This document shows positions 1 through 8,140 of a stretch of DNA of 64,000 bases, piece by piece. How positions within the stretch are numbered: position 1 is the first letter of the stretch; every line of letters begins with the position of its first letter. Made by a program: the position numbers and the translations under genes. Under the pieces are notes generated by a model. That model was not told the DNA's origin. It saw nothing but the letters and a program-made list of their open reading frames with translations, and did no database searches. Source of the stretch: Streptomyces sp. NBC_00306. Lineage in GTDB: Bacteria > Actinomycetota > Actinomycetes > Streptomycetales > Streptomycetaceae. The DNA lies in contig NZ_CP108032.1 in NCBI RefSeq assembly GCF_036169555.1, positions 3,038,001-3,102,000 of the forward strand. Reading direction: 5' to 3'.

Positions 1-228
1 CCCGGACCGGACGGTTCCGTGAGGGCGAGCGCAGGGGGTACGCCCTTGCCGCGTCGGCGCCCGACGGGTCCGGTGCCGGCGTGAGCGCACCCTGTACGCC
101 CGCTTCCTTCGCCTTGCCGACGCCGGGACCGGACCATGTCGGCGTCCCGACGACCCAGGCCGGTCAGCCGTCTCCCGCACCGCGTCAGCACCAGGGCCGG
201 GCGGCCGTACGGCATCCCGGTACCCGCG

Positions 229-870
229 TCAGCGCAGCGCGTCCGCCACTTCCTTCGCCGCGTCGACCACCCGCGGCCCCACTCTCTCCGGGACCGAGTC
301 CGCGAGCATCACCACACCCACGCTCCCCTCTATCCCCGTCACCCCCACCAGCGCGGCCGCCGCCCCGCTCGCCCCGGCCTCCAGCTCGCCATGGGTGAGC
401 GTGTACCCGGCCTCCTTGGCGCCCCCCTGGCGGGCCGCCAGGATCGCCTTGCCCGCGGCGCCCCGGTCCAGCGGGTGCCGGAACCCCGCCCGGTAGGCCA
501 CGTGGTAGTCCGTCCAGGTCGGTTCGACGACCGCGACCGCCAGCGCCTCCGCGCCGTCGACCAGGGTGAGATGTGCGGTGGCCCCTATGTCCTCCGCCAG
601 CGACCGCAGCGCCGGCATCGCCGCCTCCCGTACCAGCGGGTGCACCTGGCGGCCCAGGCGCAGCACGCCGAGGCCCACCCGGGCCCGGCCGCCGAGGTCG
701 CGGCGGACGAGTGCGTGCTGTTCAAGGGTGGCGAGCAGGCGGTACACGACCGTGCGGTTGACGCCGAGCTTGTTGGACAGCTCGGTGACGGTGAGGCCGT
801 GGTCGGTGTCGGCGAGCAGCTTGAGGACTCGTAGTCCCCGGTCGAGCGTCTGGGAGGTCTCCGCGGTCAC
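229..870 (-). CDS. IclR-family transcriptional regulator
   Basis: A 213-residue DNA-binding regulator. The N-terminal winged helix (about residues 5-65, containing TVTELSNKLGVNRTVVYRLL) is followed by an IclR effector domain (about 75-210) with the family's GAAGKAILA segment. I chose the GTG at 870 because GAAGGAG lies about 10 nt upstream; the reading frame stays open to 969, but that extension has no family resemblance. Members bind small-molecule effectors and usually repress a nearby catabolic gene; the ligand is not predictable here. It follows the helicase gene on the same strand with a 421-bp gap that carries tandem repeats, so it is probably transcribed on its own. Confidence 0.9.
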   Translation of the reverse strand: MTAETSQTLDRGLRVLKLLADTDHGLTVTELSNKLGVNRTVVYRLLATLEQHALVRRDLGGRARVGLGVLRLGRQVHPLVREAAMPALRSLAEDIGATAHLTLVDGAEALAVAVVEPTWTDYHVAYRAGFRHPLDRGAAGKAILAARQGGAKEAGYTLTHGELEAGASGAAAALVGVTGIEGSVGVVMLADSVPERVGPRVVDAAKEVADALR

Positions 871-1175
871 AACGCCCTCTCCTTCGGAGTGAAGTGACGG
901 CGGCCCGCTCACGGCAACGACTGACACCGGTCCCGTCGGCGTCGCACCCAGAGGCCGCCGGCAGGCCATGGCACGCCGGCTGCGCTCCGCGGCGGCGCTG
1001 CCACGGGGCGTATGCGTTGCCGGGACAGTAGCGAGATGGTCCGCTCAGCGGAAGACCTCGTCCAGAATCCGGGCGCGCCACGGAAACCCGGCCGCACGGG
1101 GGAACCGCGGGCACGGGAGTCCCGAGGGGCCGGGCAGGGGGGCGGCCCGGGGGACAGTCAGCGCGTCAGCGCGTA

Positions 1176-1265
1176 CGGACAGGTGCCCGAGCACGAACAG
1201 GTACCGGACCACCCGCAGGTACCCGAGCACGGACAGGTGCCGGACCACCGACAGGTGCCGGGGCA
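1176..1265. repeat. 18-bp tandem repeat, five units
   Basis: Five head-to-tail imperfect 18-bp units fill the gap between the IclR gene (start 870) and the helicase stop (1292). Unit starts are 1176, 1194, 1212, 1230 and 1248; each contains (G/C)CAGGT(G/A)CC and ends in GAGCA, GACCA or GGGCA. A further degenerate partial unit runs to about 1290. Read on the plus strand the repeat encodes QVPEH/QVPDH steps, but no credible gene start supports translation. The rest of 871-1175 holds only the IclR promoter region and shows no gene. Confidence 0.75.
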
Positions 1266-1291
1266 CGGACGAGCACGGACAGGCACCGGCC

Positions 1292-3082
1292 TCAGCGCAT
1301 GCGCGTCGCCCACTCCTGGACCTTCTTGATCCGTTCCCGGATCTGCCCGGCCGTCGCCTCCGCGCTCGGCGGCCCGCCGCACACCCGCCGCAGCTCGGTG
1401 TGGATGACCCCGTGCGGCTTGCCGCTCTGGTGGACGTAGGCGCCGACCATCGTGTTCAACTGCTTGCGCAGCTCCAGCAGTTCCTTGTGCGAGACGACCG
1501 GCCGCCGTTCCGCGGGCAGCTCCAGGAGGTCGGCCTCCTCGTCCGGCTTCTTGCGGCTGTGCGCGATCTGCCGTGCCTGCCGCTTCTGGAGCAGCATCTG
1601 CACCTGGTCGGGTTCGAGCAGGCCCGGGATGCCGAGGTAGTCCTGCTCCTCCTCGCTCCCCGGGTGCGCCTGCATGCCGAACTCGGCGCCGTTGTACATC
1701 ACCCGGTCGAAGACGGCGTCCGACTCCAGCGCCTCGAACGGCAGCATGTCCTGCTCGCCGGTGTCCTCGTCCTGCTGCTTGTTCGCGTCGTCCATCTCCT
1801 GCTCGGACTCGGCGTACGGATCCTCCTCGCCGTCCTTCTTCGGCTTGTCGAGGACGTGGTCGCGCTCGACCTCCATCTCGTTGGCGAAGCCGAGCAGCAT
1901 CGGAATCGTCGGCAGGAACACCGACGCCGTCTCGCCCCGGCGCCGGGAGCGCACGAAACGGCCGACGGCCTGGGCGAAGAAGAGGGGCGTCGAGATGGTG
2001 GTGGCGTACACACCGACGGCCAGGCGCGGCACGTCGACGCCCTCGGACACCATGCGGACCGCGACCATCCAGCGGTCGGTGCCCTCGCTGAAGTCGTCGA
2101 TGCGCTTGGAGGATCCGGTGTCGTCGGACAGGACGACGGTCGCCTTGGTCCCGGTGATCTCGCGGATGAGCTTGGCGTACGCGCGCGCCGAGTCCTGGTC
2201 GGAGGCGATGACGAGGCCGCCGGCGTCGGGGATGGACTTCCGTACCTCACCGAGGCGCTGGTCGGCCGCGCGCAGCACGTTCGGCATCCACTCACCGCGC
2301 GCGTCGAGCGCGGTGCGCCAGGCCTGCGAGATGGCGTCCTTCGTCATCGGCTCGCCGAGCCGCGCCGCGATCTCGTCGCCGGCCTTGGTGCGCCAGCGCA
2401 TGTTGCCGCTGTAGCTGAGGAATATGACGGGCCTGACGACTCCGTCGGCGAGGGCGTTGCCGTAGCCGTACGTGTAGTCGGCGGAGGACCGCCGGATGCC
2501 GTCGTTGCCTTCCTCGTACGTGACGAAGGGGATCGGGTTGGTGTCGGAGCGGAAGGGCGTACCGGTGAGGGCGAGCCGCCGGGTCGCCGGGTCGAAGGCC
2601 TCCAGGCAGGCCTCGCCCCAGGACTTGGAGTCACCGGCGTGGTGGATCTCGTCGAGGATGACGAGGGTCTTGCGCTGCTCACAGCGGTTGCGGTGCAGCA
2701 TCGGGCGTACGCCGACACCGGCGTACGTCACGGCGACGCCGTGGTACTCCTTGCTGAGCGGTCCGGCGCTGTAGTCGGGGTCGAGCTTGATCCCTATCCG
2801 TGCGGCCGCGGCCGCCCACTGCTTCTTCAGATGCTCGGTCGGCGCGACCACGGTCACCTGCTGGACGACGTGGTGGTGCAGCAGCCAGGACGCGAGGGTG
2901 AGTGCGAAGGTCGTCTTGCCGGCGCCGGGGGTGGCGACCGCGAGGAAGTCACGCGGCTGCTCCTGGAGATATCTCTCCATGGCCCCTTGCTGCCAGGCAC
3001 GCAGCTTGTTGGCGGTACCCCACGGAGCACGCCCGGGAAAGGCGGGTGAGAGGTGATGGGAGTGGGAGGCGGTAGTAGTCAC
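1292..3082 (-). CDS. DEAD/DEAH-box superfamily-2 helicase
   Basis: A 596-residue SF2 ATPase/helicase with a restriction-enzyme-III-type ATPase core. Motif I (TPGAGKTT) is near residue 51, motif II (DEIHH) near 143, motif III (LTGTP) near 170, and a C-terminal helicase lobe contains the motif VI-type stretch QAVGRFVRSRRRGE. A highly acidic segment around 430-460 (KKDGEEDPYAESEQEMDD) probably forms a flexible linker. The start is GTG 3082 with CGGAG a few bases upstream. The gene is of a type widely conserved in Streptomyces chromosomes and its substrate is unknown. It is monocistronic in appearance; the MFS gene upstream is separated by 185 bp. Confidence 0.88.
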   Translation of the reverse strand: MTTTASHSHHLSPAFPGRAPWGTANKLRAWQQGAMERYLQEQPRDFLAVATPGAGKTTFALTLASWLLHHHVVQQVTVVAPTEHLKKQWAAAAARIGIKLDPDYSAGPLSKEYHGVAVTYAGVGVRPMLHRNRCEQRKTLVILDEIHHAGDSKSWGEACLEAFDPATRRLALTGTPFRSDTNPIPFVTYEEGNDGIRRSSADYTYGYGNALADGVVRPVIFLSYSGNMRWRTKAGDEIAARLGEPMTKDAISQAWRTALDARGEWMPNVLRAADQRLGEVRKSIPDAGGLVIASDQDSARAYAKLIREITGTKATVVLSDDTGSSKRIDDFSEGTDRWMVAVRMVSEGVDVPRLAVGVYATTISTPLFFAQAVGRFVRSRRRGETASVFLPTIPMLLGFANEMEVERDHVLDKPKKDGEEDPYAESEQEMDDANKQQDEDTGEQDMLPFEALESDAVFDRVMYNGAEFGMQAHPGSEEEQDYLGIPGLLEPDQVQMLLQKRQARQIAHSRKKPDEEADLLELPAERRPVVSHKELLELRKQLNTMVGAYVHQSGKPHGVIHTELRRVCGGPPSAEATAGQIRERIKKVQEWATRMR

Positions 3083-3267
3083 GATCTCCGGTTCGCCGCT
3101 CGTCCAGATATGACAACCGGGCCACCCTACCGGTGCGACGGGTGCGGGCTGAGGGGGACGGGGCCGGTGACGTGGGTGTTGAGATGTGACTCACAGCGGG
3201 CGCGAGCCGTGCGGGTCGCGGGCGCGGGGGTGCGCGAAAGAGCCTCTCCCCTGTTCCCGCACCGCCC

Positions 3268-4725
3268 TCACCGTTCCCCGAGCCGGGTCCCCACCCAGGC
3301 CCCCACCAGCGCGACGGCGGCCATGGGAAGGAACACCGCCGCGAACGCCGCCGGGTGCGAGCCCGCCGCCGAGACGCCGTGGCCGGCGACCGACCCGCCG
3401 CCCAGTGCCGCGAACGCCGCACCGCCGATCGCCAGCAGCAGCACGTTCGACAGACCGTCCGAGATCTGGAGCGCCGCCGAGTTCGCGCCGGCCTCCTCGG
3501 GCGCCGACAGCTTCAGCAGCAGCACGCTCGTGGAGGCGATCACCATGCCCATGCCGAAGCAGCCGAACGCCCAGGCGACGCCGACGATCCAGACGGGGAC
3601 CTGCGGGATCAGCACGCTCGGCGCCGCGGCGATCGATGCCGCGACCAAGACCATGCCGGTCAGCATCAGCCGCTCCCGGTGCGGTTCGAGCCGCGGCCGG
3701 GACTGTACGTACGAACCGAGCGCCCAGGTCGCGCCGCCCACCGCGAGCGAGAGGCCTGCCATCGTGGGCGACAGGCCGCGCTGGGTCACCAGCATCAGCG
3801 GGACGAAGGACTCGGCGGCGATGAAGGAGCCCGCGGCGATGCCCCGCAGCAGGACGACGGAGGGCAGCCCGCGCGCCGCGCGGTACGTCCCCGGTGGCAG
3901 CAGACCGAGCACCGCCGGCACCAGCAGGGCGGCGCCCGCCGCGGCCGGTACGAGCGAGAGCCAGCGCAGGTCCTGACCCGCGTACTGGAGCAGCCCGGCA
4001 CCCGTGGAGATGCCCAGCGCCAGCCGGATGCGACGGCCGTCGAAGGCGGGCCGCGGCCCGGCGGGATCCGCCGGGCCGGACGCCATCCGCCGGATCGCGG
4101 GCAGCGCGAGCGCCAGCGGGAAGACGACCAGCGCGGGGATCCCGACGAACACCCAGCGCCAGCCGAGGTGTTCGGTGACCGTGCCGGACGCGAGCGGCCC
4201 CACGACCGAGGGGATCACCCAGCTCGCGGCGAAGGCGGCCATGATGGCGGGCCGCAGCCGCTCGGAGTAGGCGCGCCCGACGACGACGTACAGCGCGACG
4301 ATCACGAGCCCGCCGCCGAGACCCTGAACGGCTCGCCCCACGATGAACAGCCACATCGCACCGGCGGTCCCCGACAGCAGCAGCCCGGCCCCGAAGGCTG
4401 CCATGCCGGTGGCGAGCGGCCGGAGCGGCCCGTCCCGGTCGGCCCACTGCCCGGAGAGCACCATGGCGAAGAGGCTGGTGGTGAAGTACGCGGAGAAGGC
4501 GAAGGCGTAGAGCTCGATGCCGTGCAGCTCGTGGGCGGCGACGGGCATCGCGGTACCGACGGCGGTCGCCTCGAAGGCGATCAGCAGCACGACGGAGACG
4601 ATGCCGACGCTGAGCGCACGATGGGTCCGGCCGAGGACCCCGCCCTGCTCACCGTCGTCGGACGGCGCGACGCCGGTGGGCAGGGGCGGGGTGACCTCGG
4701 CGTCACGGGGTTCGAGGACGGTCAT
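3268..4725 (-). CDS. MFS transporter
   Basis: A 485-residue major facilitator superfamily membrane protein of the 12-14 segment drug:H+ antiporter type. Transmembrane segments begin at about residue 45 (SVGIVSVVLLIAFEATAVG) and recur through the protein. The loop between TM2 and TM3 carries a motif A-like stretch (GQWADRDGPLRPL), and AVQGLGGGLVIV resembles the motif C region. The start at ATG 4725 removes a 27-residue non-conserved open extension reaching 4806. The last segment ends a few residues before the stop (VGTRLGER). Substrate is unpredictable; efflux is inferred from the family. The divergent 4726-4895 gap must contain both its promoter and that of tRNA-Cys. Confidence 0.9.
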   Translation of the reverse strand: MTVLEPRDAEVTPPLPTGVAPSDDGEQGGVLGRTHRALSVGIVSVVLLIAFEATAVGTAMPVAAHELHGIELYAFAFSAYFTTSLFAMVLSGQWADRDGPLRPLATGMAAFGAGLLLSGTAGAMWLFIVGRAVQGLGGGLVIVALYVVVGRAYSERLRPAIMAAFAASWVIPSVVGPLASGTVTEHLGWRWVFVGIPALVVFPLALALPAIRRMASGPADPAGPRPAFDGRRIRLALGISTGAGLLQYAGQDLRWLSLVPAAAGAALLVPAVLGLLPPGTYRAARGLPSVVLLRGIAAGSFIAAESFVPLMLVTQRGLSPTMAGLSLAVGGATWALGSYVQSRPRLEPHRERLMLTGMVLVAASIAAAPSVLIPQVPVWIVGVAWAFGCFGMGMVIASTSVLLLKLSAPEEAGANSAALQISDGLSNVLLLAIGGAAFAALGGGSVAGHGVSAAGSHPAAFAAVFLPMAAVALVGAWVGTRLGER

Positions 4726-4895
4726 GCCCCCCACAGTAAGGGGCAAAGCGCATCGTGAACCCTGTCGCTGGACGGGTCCGGACTGGTCCCTTGGTCGTAC
4801 GACCATGAACGCCGTGTGGCAGTCGTATTGCAGGGCGCCCGCCGCTCTTGAGCGGCGCGGGGGCCGCGCCTACGGTCGGTGGAGAAGAGAAACAC

Positions 4896-4967
4896 GGCCG
4901 TGTGCCCGAGTGGTTCAGGGACTCGCCTGCAAAGCGAGTTACGCGGGTTCGATTCCCGCCACGGCCT
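4896..4967 (+). tRNA. tRNA-Cys (anticodon GCA), AICE attachment gene
   Basis: A complete 72-nt cloverleaf: acceptor GGCCGTG/CACGGCC, anticodon stem CTCGC/GCGAG with loop CTGCAAA (anticodon GCA), T arm GCGGG-TTCGATT-CCCGC, and discriminator T73, as expected for tRNA-Cys. No CCA is encoded. Bases 4926-4967, from the anticodon loop to the 3' end, are inside the 79-bp direct repeat, so the integrated element restores the tRNA. The gene is followed by a strong hairpin at 4990-5019. Confidence 0.96.
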
Positions 4968-5004
4968 CACCGTCCGACCAGGCACGACGAAAGGGCGGCA
5001 CCCC
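4926..5004 (+). repeat. attL, left copy of 79-bp direct repeat
   Basis: It is identical base for base to 24964-25042 and begins at CCTGCAAA in the tRNA-Cys anticodon loop. After one mismatch (5005) a further 14 bp (5006-5019) also match 25044-25057. Strand exchange in the anticodon loop is common for tRNA-targeting tyrosine integrases, so crossover at CCTGCAAA is likely (inference). Just inside the element, CCGTCTCA occurs twice (5029 and 5041), a possible integrase arm site. Confidence 0.95.
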
Positions 5005-5019
5005 AGGGTGCCGCCCTTT
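4990..5019 (+). terminator. Terminator-like hairpin after tRNA-Cys
   Basis: AAAGGGCGGCACCC pairs perfectly with GGGTGCCGCCCTTT around a 2-nt loop, 22 nt after the tRNA. The same hairpin, with one base changed in the loop, recurs at 25028-25057 beyond attR, so both the tRNA end and its terminator are carried in the attachment repeat. Confidence 0.85.
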
Positions 5020-5159
5020 CAGCGCCGTCCGTCTCAGTTACCGTCTCAATTGCTTCCTGCTACTACAGCTCAGATGCAGTAGACGGCCCGCTGACGACTA
5101 CTCCAACACCGAGGAGCGACAACCCCACAATGGCGCCGCCCCATCGAGGGCCGCGAGGG

Positions 5160-6281
5160 TTATGGGACTGCCCCACCCGCTTGGCCGCTCTGAGGCGGTC
5201 CGCCAGGTTGCTGGGACTGCTGCACCAAGCTGTCTGTGGATGAGCGCATCAAGGAACGGTGACTGAACCCGAGGCTTTTGCTGCCCCAGAGGGCCGCTGG
5301 GCCGATGAGAAATACCAGTGCGGCCGGCACTGTTGCAGTCGCAGGGACTCCCAGGCTCGTCGCAACGACAACAAATGTCGCTGCGACTGAAGCGCCAACG
5401 ATAACGATCCACGCATCTTTGCGGCGACCTTCAGGAATCGAGTGCGCCAATTCAGCATCACTTTTCACAAGTTGCTCTTCATCAAGCAAGCTCTGCCATC
5501 GCTGTTCGGCAAGCCGAGCCACGAGAACTCCGATAATTTGCGCGAGCTCTCGACAGGCGGGCGCACCGCGCTTAAGCACTTCCGCACTGGCCGAATGAAG
5601 CGCTTGCTGCACCTGCAAGACATGCTCCTGCACGTCCTTCTTGCGCTGATCCGTCATTCCCGGATATCCCACGAGCGCAAAGCTTCCAAGCGCCTTGCTG
5701 AGGACTGCCACCTCTTGATCCAGAACTAGCGGGGTCGTCTTACGCCTGGGAAGTTCGGCGCACAAAGCAAGGCAGCGCACAGCAAGAACGTACGCCCACC
5801 CGAAATTTTCCTCCCTCATGAAACCGATAGCGGCGGAACGGGTAGTAGAGAAGAAGATCAGGAAAGAAATGAGCCCGCCGACAGAGAGCGGAGCCACCCG
5901 CCAAGGGTATTTCTCGTCAATCGCAGACAAAGAGATGAGCGAAAACTCAAAGAGAACCATTGAGACCATGGCGGAACCTAGCGACCATCTCCGCACCTTT
6001 TCACGCGCTTTCGCCTGCACGTGATACGCATGTCGCACTTCTCGAAGTTGCAGAGCAACACGAACCTCAAAGTATCTTGCAGCAGCTACAGCCTTTCTCG
6101 GATTCTCACGCAATGCACTCTTAAGCCTGAGCGACTTAGCCAGAGGCTGCGGCTGATGCTTTTTGCGCCACGGCCGATACAGTTGAGCCGTGCGAACTGC
6201 AAGGAACGCGCAACACCACGCGCCTACAGGCAGGAATATAAGACCGATAATGAAACGTGTAGCTGTTTCCTTCCATTCCAT
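5160..6281 (-). CDS. Hypothetical multi-pass membrane protein
   Basis: A 373-residue protein that I do not recognise. Hydrophobic segments occur at about residues 9-29, near 102-120 and 132-150, and as a pair near 295-340 (VIVGASVAATFVVVATSLG and VPAALVFLIGPAALWG). A basic stretch follows the first segment, and about 140 residues of probable cytoplasmic helical domain lie between the two halves. The ATG at 6281 has AAGGGGGCAGGAAG directly upstream. Base composition is clearly lower in GC than the flanking genes, which suggests acquired cargo. It is the outermost gene of the element, next to attL and after the integrase terminator, so it probably has its own promoter. Confidence 0.75.
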   Translation of the reverse strand: MEWKETATRFIIGLIFLPVGAWCCAFLAVRTAQLYRPWRKKHQPQPLAKSLRLKSALRENPRKAVAAARYFEVRVALQLREVRHAYHVQAKAREKVRRWSLGSAMVSMVLFEFSLISLSAIDEKYPWRVAPLSVGGLISFLIFFSTTRSAAIGFMREENFGWAYVLAVRCLALCAELPRRKTTPLVLDQEVAVLSKALGSFALVGYPGMTDQRKKDVQEHVLQVQQALHSASAEVLKRGAPACRELAQIIGVLVARLAEQRWQSLLDEEQLVKSDAELAHSIPEGRRKDAWIVIVGASVAATFVVVATSLGVPATATVPAALVFLIGPAALWGSKSLGFSHRSLMRSSTDSLVQQSQQPGGPPQSGQAGGAVP

Positions 6282-6352
6282 CTTCCTGCCCCCTTGACCG
6301 ATTTCCCTTACTCCGCGTCATCCTAGCTAAAATGCAGCCACAGAAAAGACAA

Positions 6353-6387
6353 ACGGCTCAGCCCGCCAATCTGGCGTACTGAGCCGT
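6353..6387 (-). terminator. Terminator-like hairpin after int
   Basis: ACGGCTCAG/CTGAGCCGT encloses a second perfect stem CGCCA-atc-TGGCG. It lies directly after the integrase stop on the minus strand and separates int from the hypothetical membrane protein gene. Confidence 0.7.
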
Positions 6388-6391
6388 GTTC

Positions 6392-7609
6392 TCACTCCCA
6401 GATGAGTCCATCCACCTGCCGCGCAATGTCGGTCCGGACCGCGTCCACCATGTGCTGGTATCGGGCGGCCATCGCGGTCGTCGACCACCCCATCAGGCCC
6501 ATGACGGCCCGCTCAGGGATACCAAGGATGAGCAGCACCGTCGCCGCCGTGTGACGCGCGTCGTGCAGGCGTCCGTCCCGAACCTTCGCTTCCGTCAGAA
6601 GCGACTTCCACTCAGCCCAGTCCCGACGATGGGACGGGCTACGGCCCTGTTCGTCCGGGAACACCAGCCTGTTCTCCTCCCAGCGTTTCCCAGCCGCCGC
6701 GCGCTCCCCTTCCTGTGCCTTGAGGTGGGCTCGCAGCAGGTCCACGAGTTGTTCGGGGAGACCGACAGCGCGGCGCCCTGCTCGTGACTTGGTGGTGGAC
6801 AACTCCGGGTTCGTACGTTGCTTGTGTGGGCAGTACCCAGCGGCCTTACGTCCGCAAGGGTCCGCGCACCCGTGAGCGTACTGCGCCCGGTGGCGACTAC
6901 GGCGGACAACGAGAAACCCAGCCTCAAGGTCCACGTCTTCCCACTTCAGCCCCAGCACCTCCCCTTGACGCAATCCGAGGGCGAGCGCGACAGCCCACCG
7001 TGCGGAGTTGCGATGCCGGCCAGCGGCCTGGAGCAACCGCTGCACCTCTTTGACGCTGTAGGGCTCCACCTCGTACTCCCCCGTTTTCGGTGCCTTGGCC
7101 AACTGAACAGGGTTCTTGCCGAGATGCCCGCGCCGTACGGCCTCGTTGAGGGCGGTGCGGAGGGTTCGGTGCACCTGGTGAGCGGTCGCGGGCTTGCTGC
7201 CGTTGGACTGCATCTTGGCGTAGAACGCTTCGATGTGCTCGGGCTTGAGCCTGTCGAGACGGTGAGCGCCCAAGCCCGGGATCAGGTGCTTCCGTACGGC
7301 CACGCCGTAGCCGACCATCGTGTTGTCGTTGACGGCGAGGGGCGCGACGTTTTCGATCCAATGCGTCAGCCACGCCTTGACCGTCCACGCCTTGCCCGGC
7401 TTCTTCACGGTCTTGGTGTCGCGCTGCTTCTCCAACTCGCTCACGGCAGCGGTTACCTCGGCACGAGTCTTGCGTTCGACGTGGCGCCGGTCCGGGGTCC
7501 CGTCGTCGCGGATGCCGACGGTGACGCGGCCGTGCCATTTGCCGTCCTTGCCGAAGTAGATCGAGCTGCGACCGTTGGGCTGTCGGGTGCGCTTCTTTTC
7601 CTCTGCCAC
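6392..7609 (-). CDS. int: Tyrosine site-specific integrase
   Basis: A 405-residue tyrosine recombinase that should integrate and excise the element at tRNA-Cys. Order: AP2-like arm-binding N-terminus (about 15-60), SAM-like core-binding domain (75-170), catalytic domain (185-400). Catalytic residues visible are R214 (LGLRQGE), K274 (STTKS), H349 and R352 (HDARH), W375 in the usual H/W position and nucleophile Y384 (RYQHM). Between R214 and K274 is an insertion with C248, C252, C260 and H262 that could bind zinc. The start is GTG 7609 (GTGGCAGAGG, preceded by CAGGAG). It follows xis on the same strand, with a conserved hairpin element (7645-7687) in between. Confidence 0.96.
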   Translation of the reverse strand: MAEEKKRTRQPNGRSSIYFGKDGKWHGRVTVGIRDDGTPDRRHVERKTRAEVTAAVSELEKQRDTKTVKKPGKAWTVKAWLTHWIENVAPLAVNDNTMVGYGVAVRKHLIPGLGAHRLDRLKPEHIEAFYAKMQSNGSKPATAHQVHRTLRTALNEAVRRGHLGKNPVQLAKAPKTGEYEVEPYSVKEVQRLLQAAGRHRNSARWAVALALGLRQGEVLGLKWEDVDLEAGFLVVRRSRHRAQYAHGCADPCGRKAAGYCPHKQRTNPELSTTKSRAGRRAVGLPEQLVDLLRAHLKAQEGERAAAGKRWEENRLVFPDEQGRSPSHRRDWAEWKSLLTEAKVRDGRLHDARHTAATVLLILGIPERAVMGLMGWSTTAMAARYQHMVDAVRTDIARQVDGLIWE

Positions 7610-7644
7610 AGGCAGGCTCCTGTTTCTCGGTGTCGGGATGACGG

Positions 7645-7687
7645 CCGGGGCGGCGGGCTGTCCTGTCCGGGAGTGCCGCCGCCCCGG
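7645..7687. other. Conserved hairpin element, copy 1 (xis-int gap)
   Basis: A perfect 12-bp inverted repeat (CCGGGGCGGCGG/CCGCCGCCCCGG) encloses the 19-nt loop gctgtcctgtccgggagtg. The same loop is found unchanged at 10561-10579 and 15726-15744 inside stems whose outer pairs differ but remain complementary. It sits between the xis stop and the int start. It could be a regulatory RNA structure, a terminator/attenuator, or a protein-binding palindrome; I do not recognise a named family. Confidence 0.8.
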
Positions 7688-7693
7688 GTGTGG

Positions 7694-7927
7694 TTAAGCG
7701 GCGCGCTGGGCCGCGCGTCGGCGGGCGAGGTATTGGGCGGGTGCGTCTGCGGGGACGCGACGGAGTCGGCCGATGTCGATGGACTCCAGCTCGCCGGTGC
7801 GGATGAGTGCGAAGCAGGTGGTCCGGCCGATGCGGAGGCAGCGGGCGGCTTCTTCAACGGTCAGGAGAACGGGAGTCGGGTCATCCGCCTCGGCAGGTGG
7901 GGCGGCGTCCGCGGTGGCGATGCTCAT
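7694..7927 (-). CDS. xis: Excisionase / helix-turn-helix DNA-binding protein
   Basis: A 77-residue protein of the MerR-type/AlpA-like excisionase fold. The winged helix is TVEEAARCLRIGRTTCFALI followed by the wing GELESIDIGRLRRVP. With integrase it should bend the att DNA to drive excision. ATG 7927 is preceded by GAGGAGG at good spacing. Position immediately upstream of int and downstream of the replication genes is the normal AICE arrangement. Confidence 0.92.
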   Translation of the reverse strand: MSIATADAAPPAEADDPTPVLLTVEEAARCLRIGRTTCFALIRTGELESIDIGRLRRVPADAPAQYLARRRAAQRAA

Positions 7928-7967
7928 ACAAGGCCTCCTCAGGCCATCGGGGGGTCCCTCTGAGGGG

Positions 7968-8140
7968 CGCTACTTCCGCTACCGCCGCTACCGCGCAGGT
8001 CAGGGGCCTGTTCGGGGTAGCGGGAAGGGGTAGCGGTAGCGGATGGGTAGCGGGGCGGTAGCGGCAACGAAGGGCGGTTGCCGCTACCGCGTTATCGCTG
8101 GTCAGGCAGGGTTTCAGGTGCCCGGTAGCGGAGGTAGCGG
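7968..8140. repeat. GGTAGCGG octamer cluster (candidate origin or clt)
   Basis: Ten perfect copies of an octamer in about 165 bp. GGTAGCGG starts at 8016, 8029, 8035, 8046, 8057, 8124 and 8133; the inverse CCGCTACC starts at 7976, 7985 and 8081. Near-matches lie at 7968 and 8161. The last two perfect copies fall inside the 3' end of the DUF3631 gene and encode its Pro-Leu-rich tail. Clustered octamers next to replication genes suggest an origin of replication; octamer clusters are also the known form of TraB recognition sites, so a transfer locus is the alternative. Confidence 0.85.

Noticed and set aside
1012..1329. Plus-strand frame with QVPEH/QVPDH peptide repeats
   Set aside because: The repeat is a DNA tandem array; no ribosome site, and the frame runs into the helicase gene.
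968..3049. 693-residue plus-strand open frame
   Set aside because: It is the antisense shadow of the DEAD/DEAH helicase; composition is Arg/Val/His-rich with no domain.
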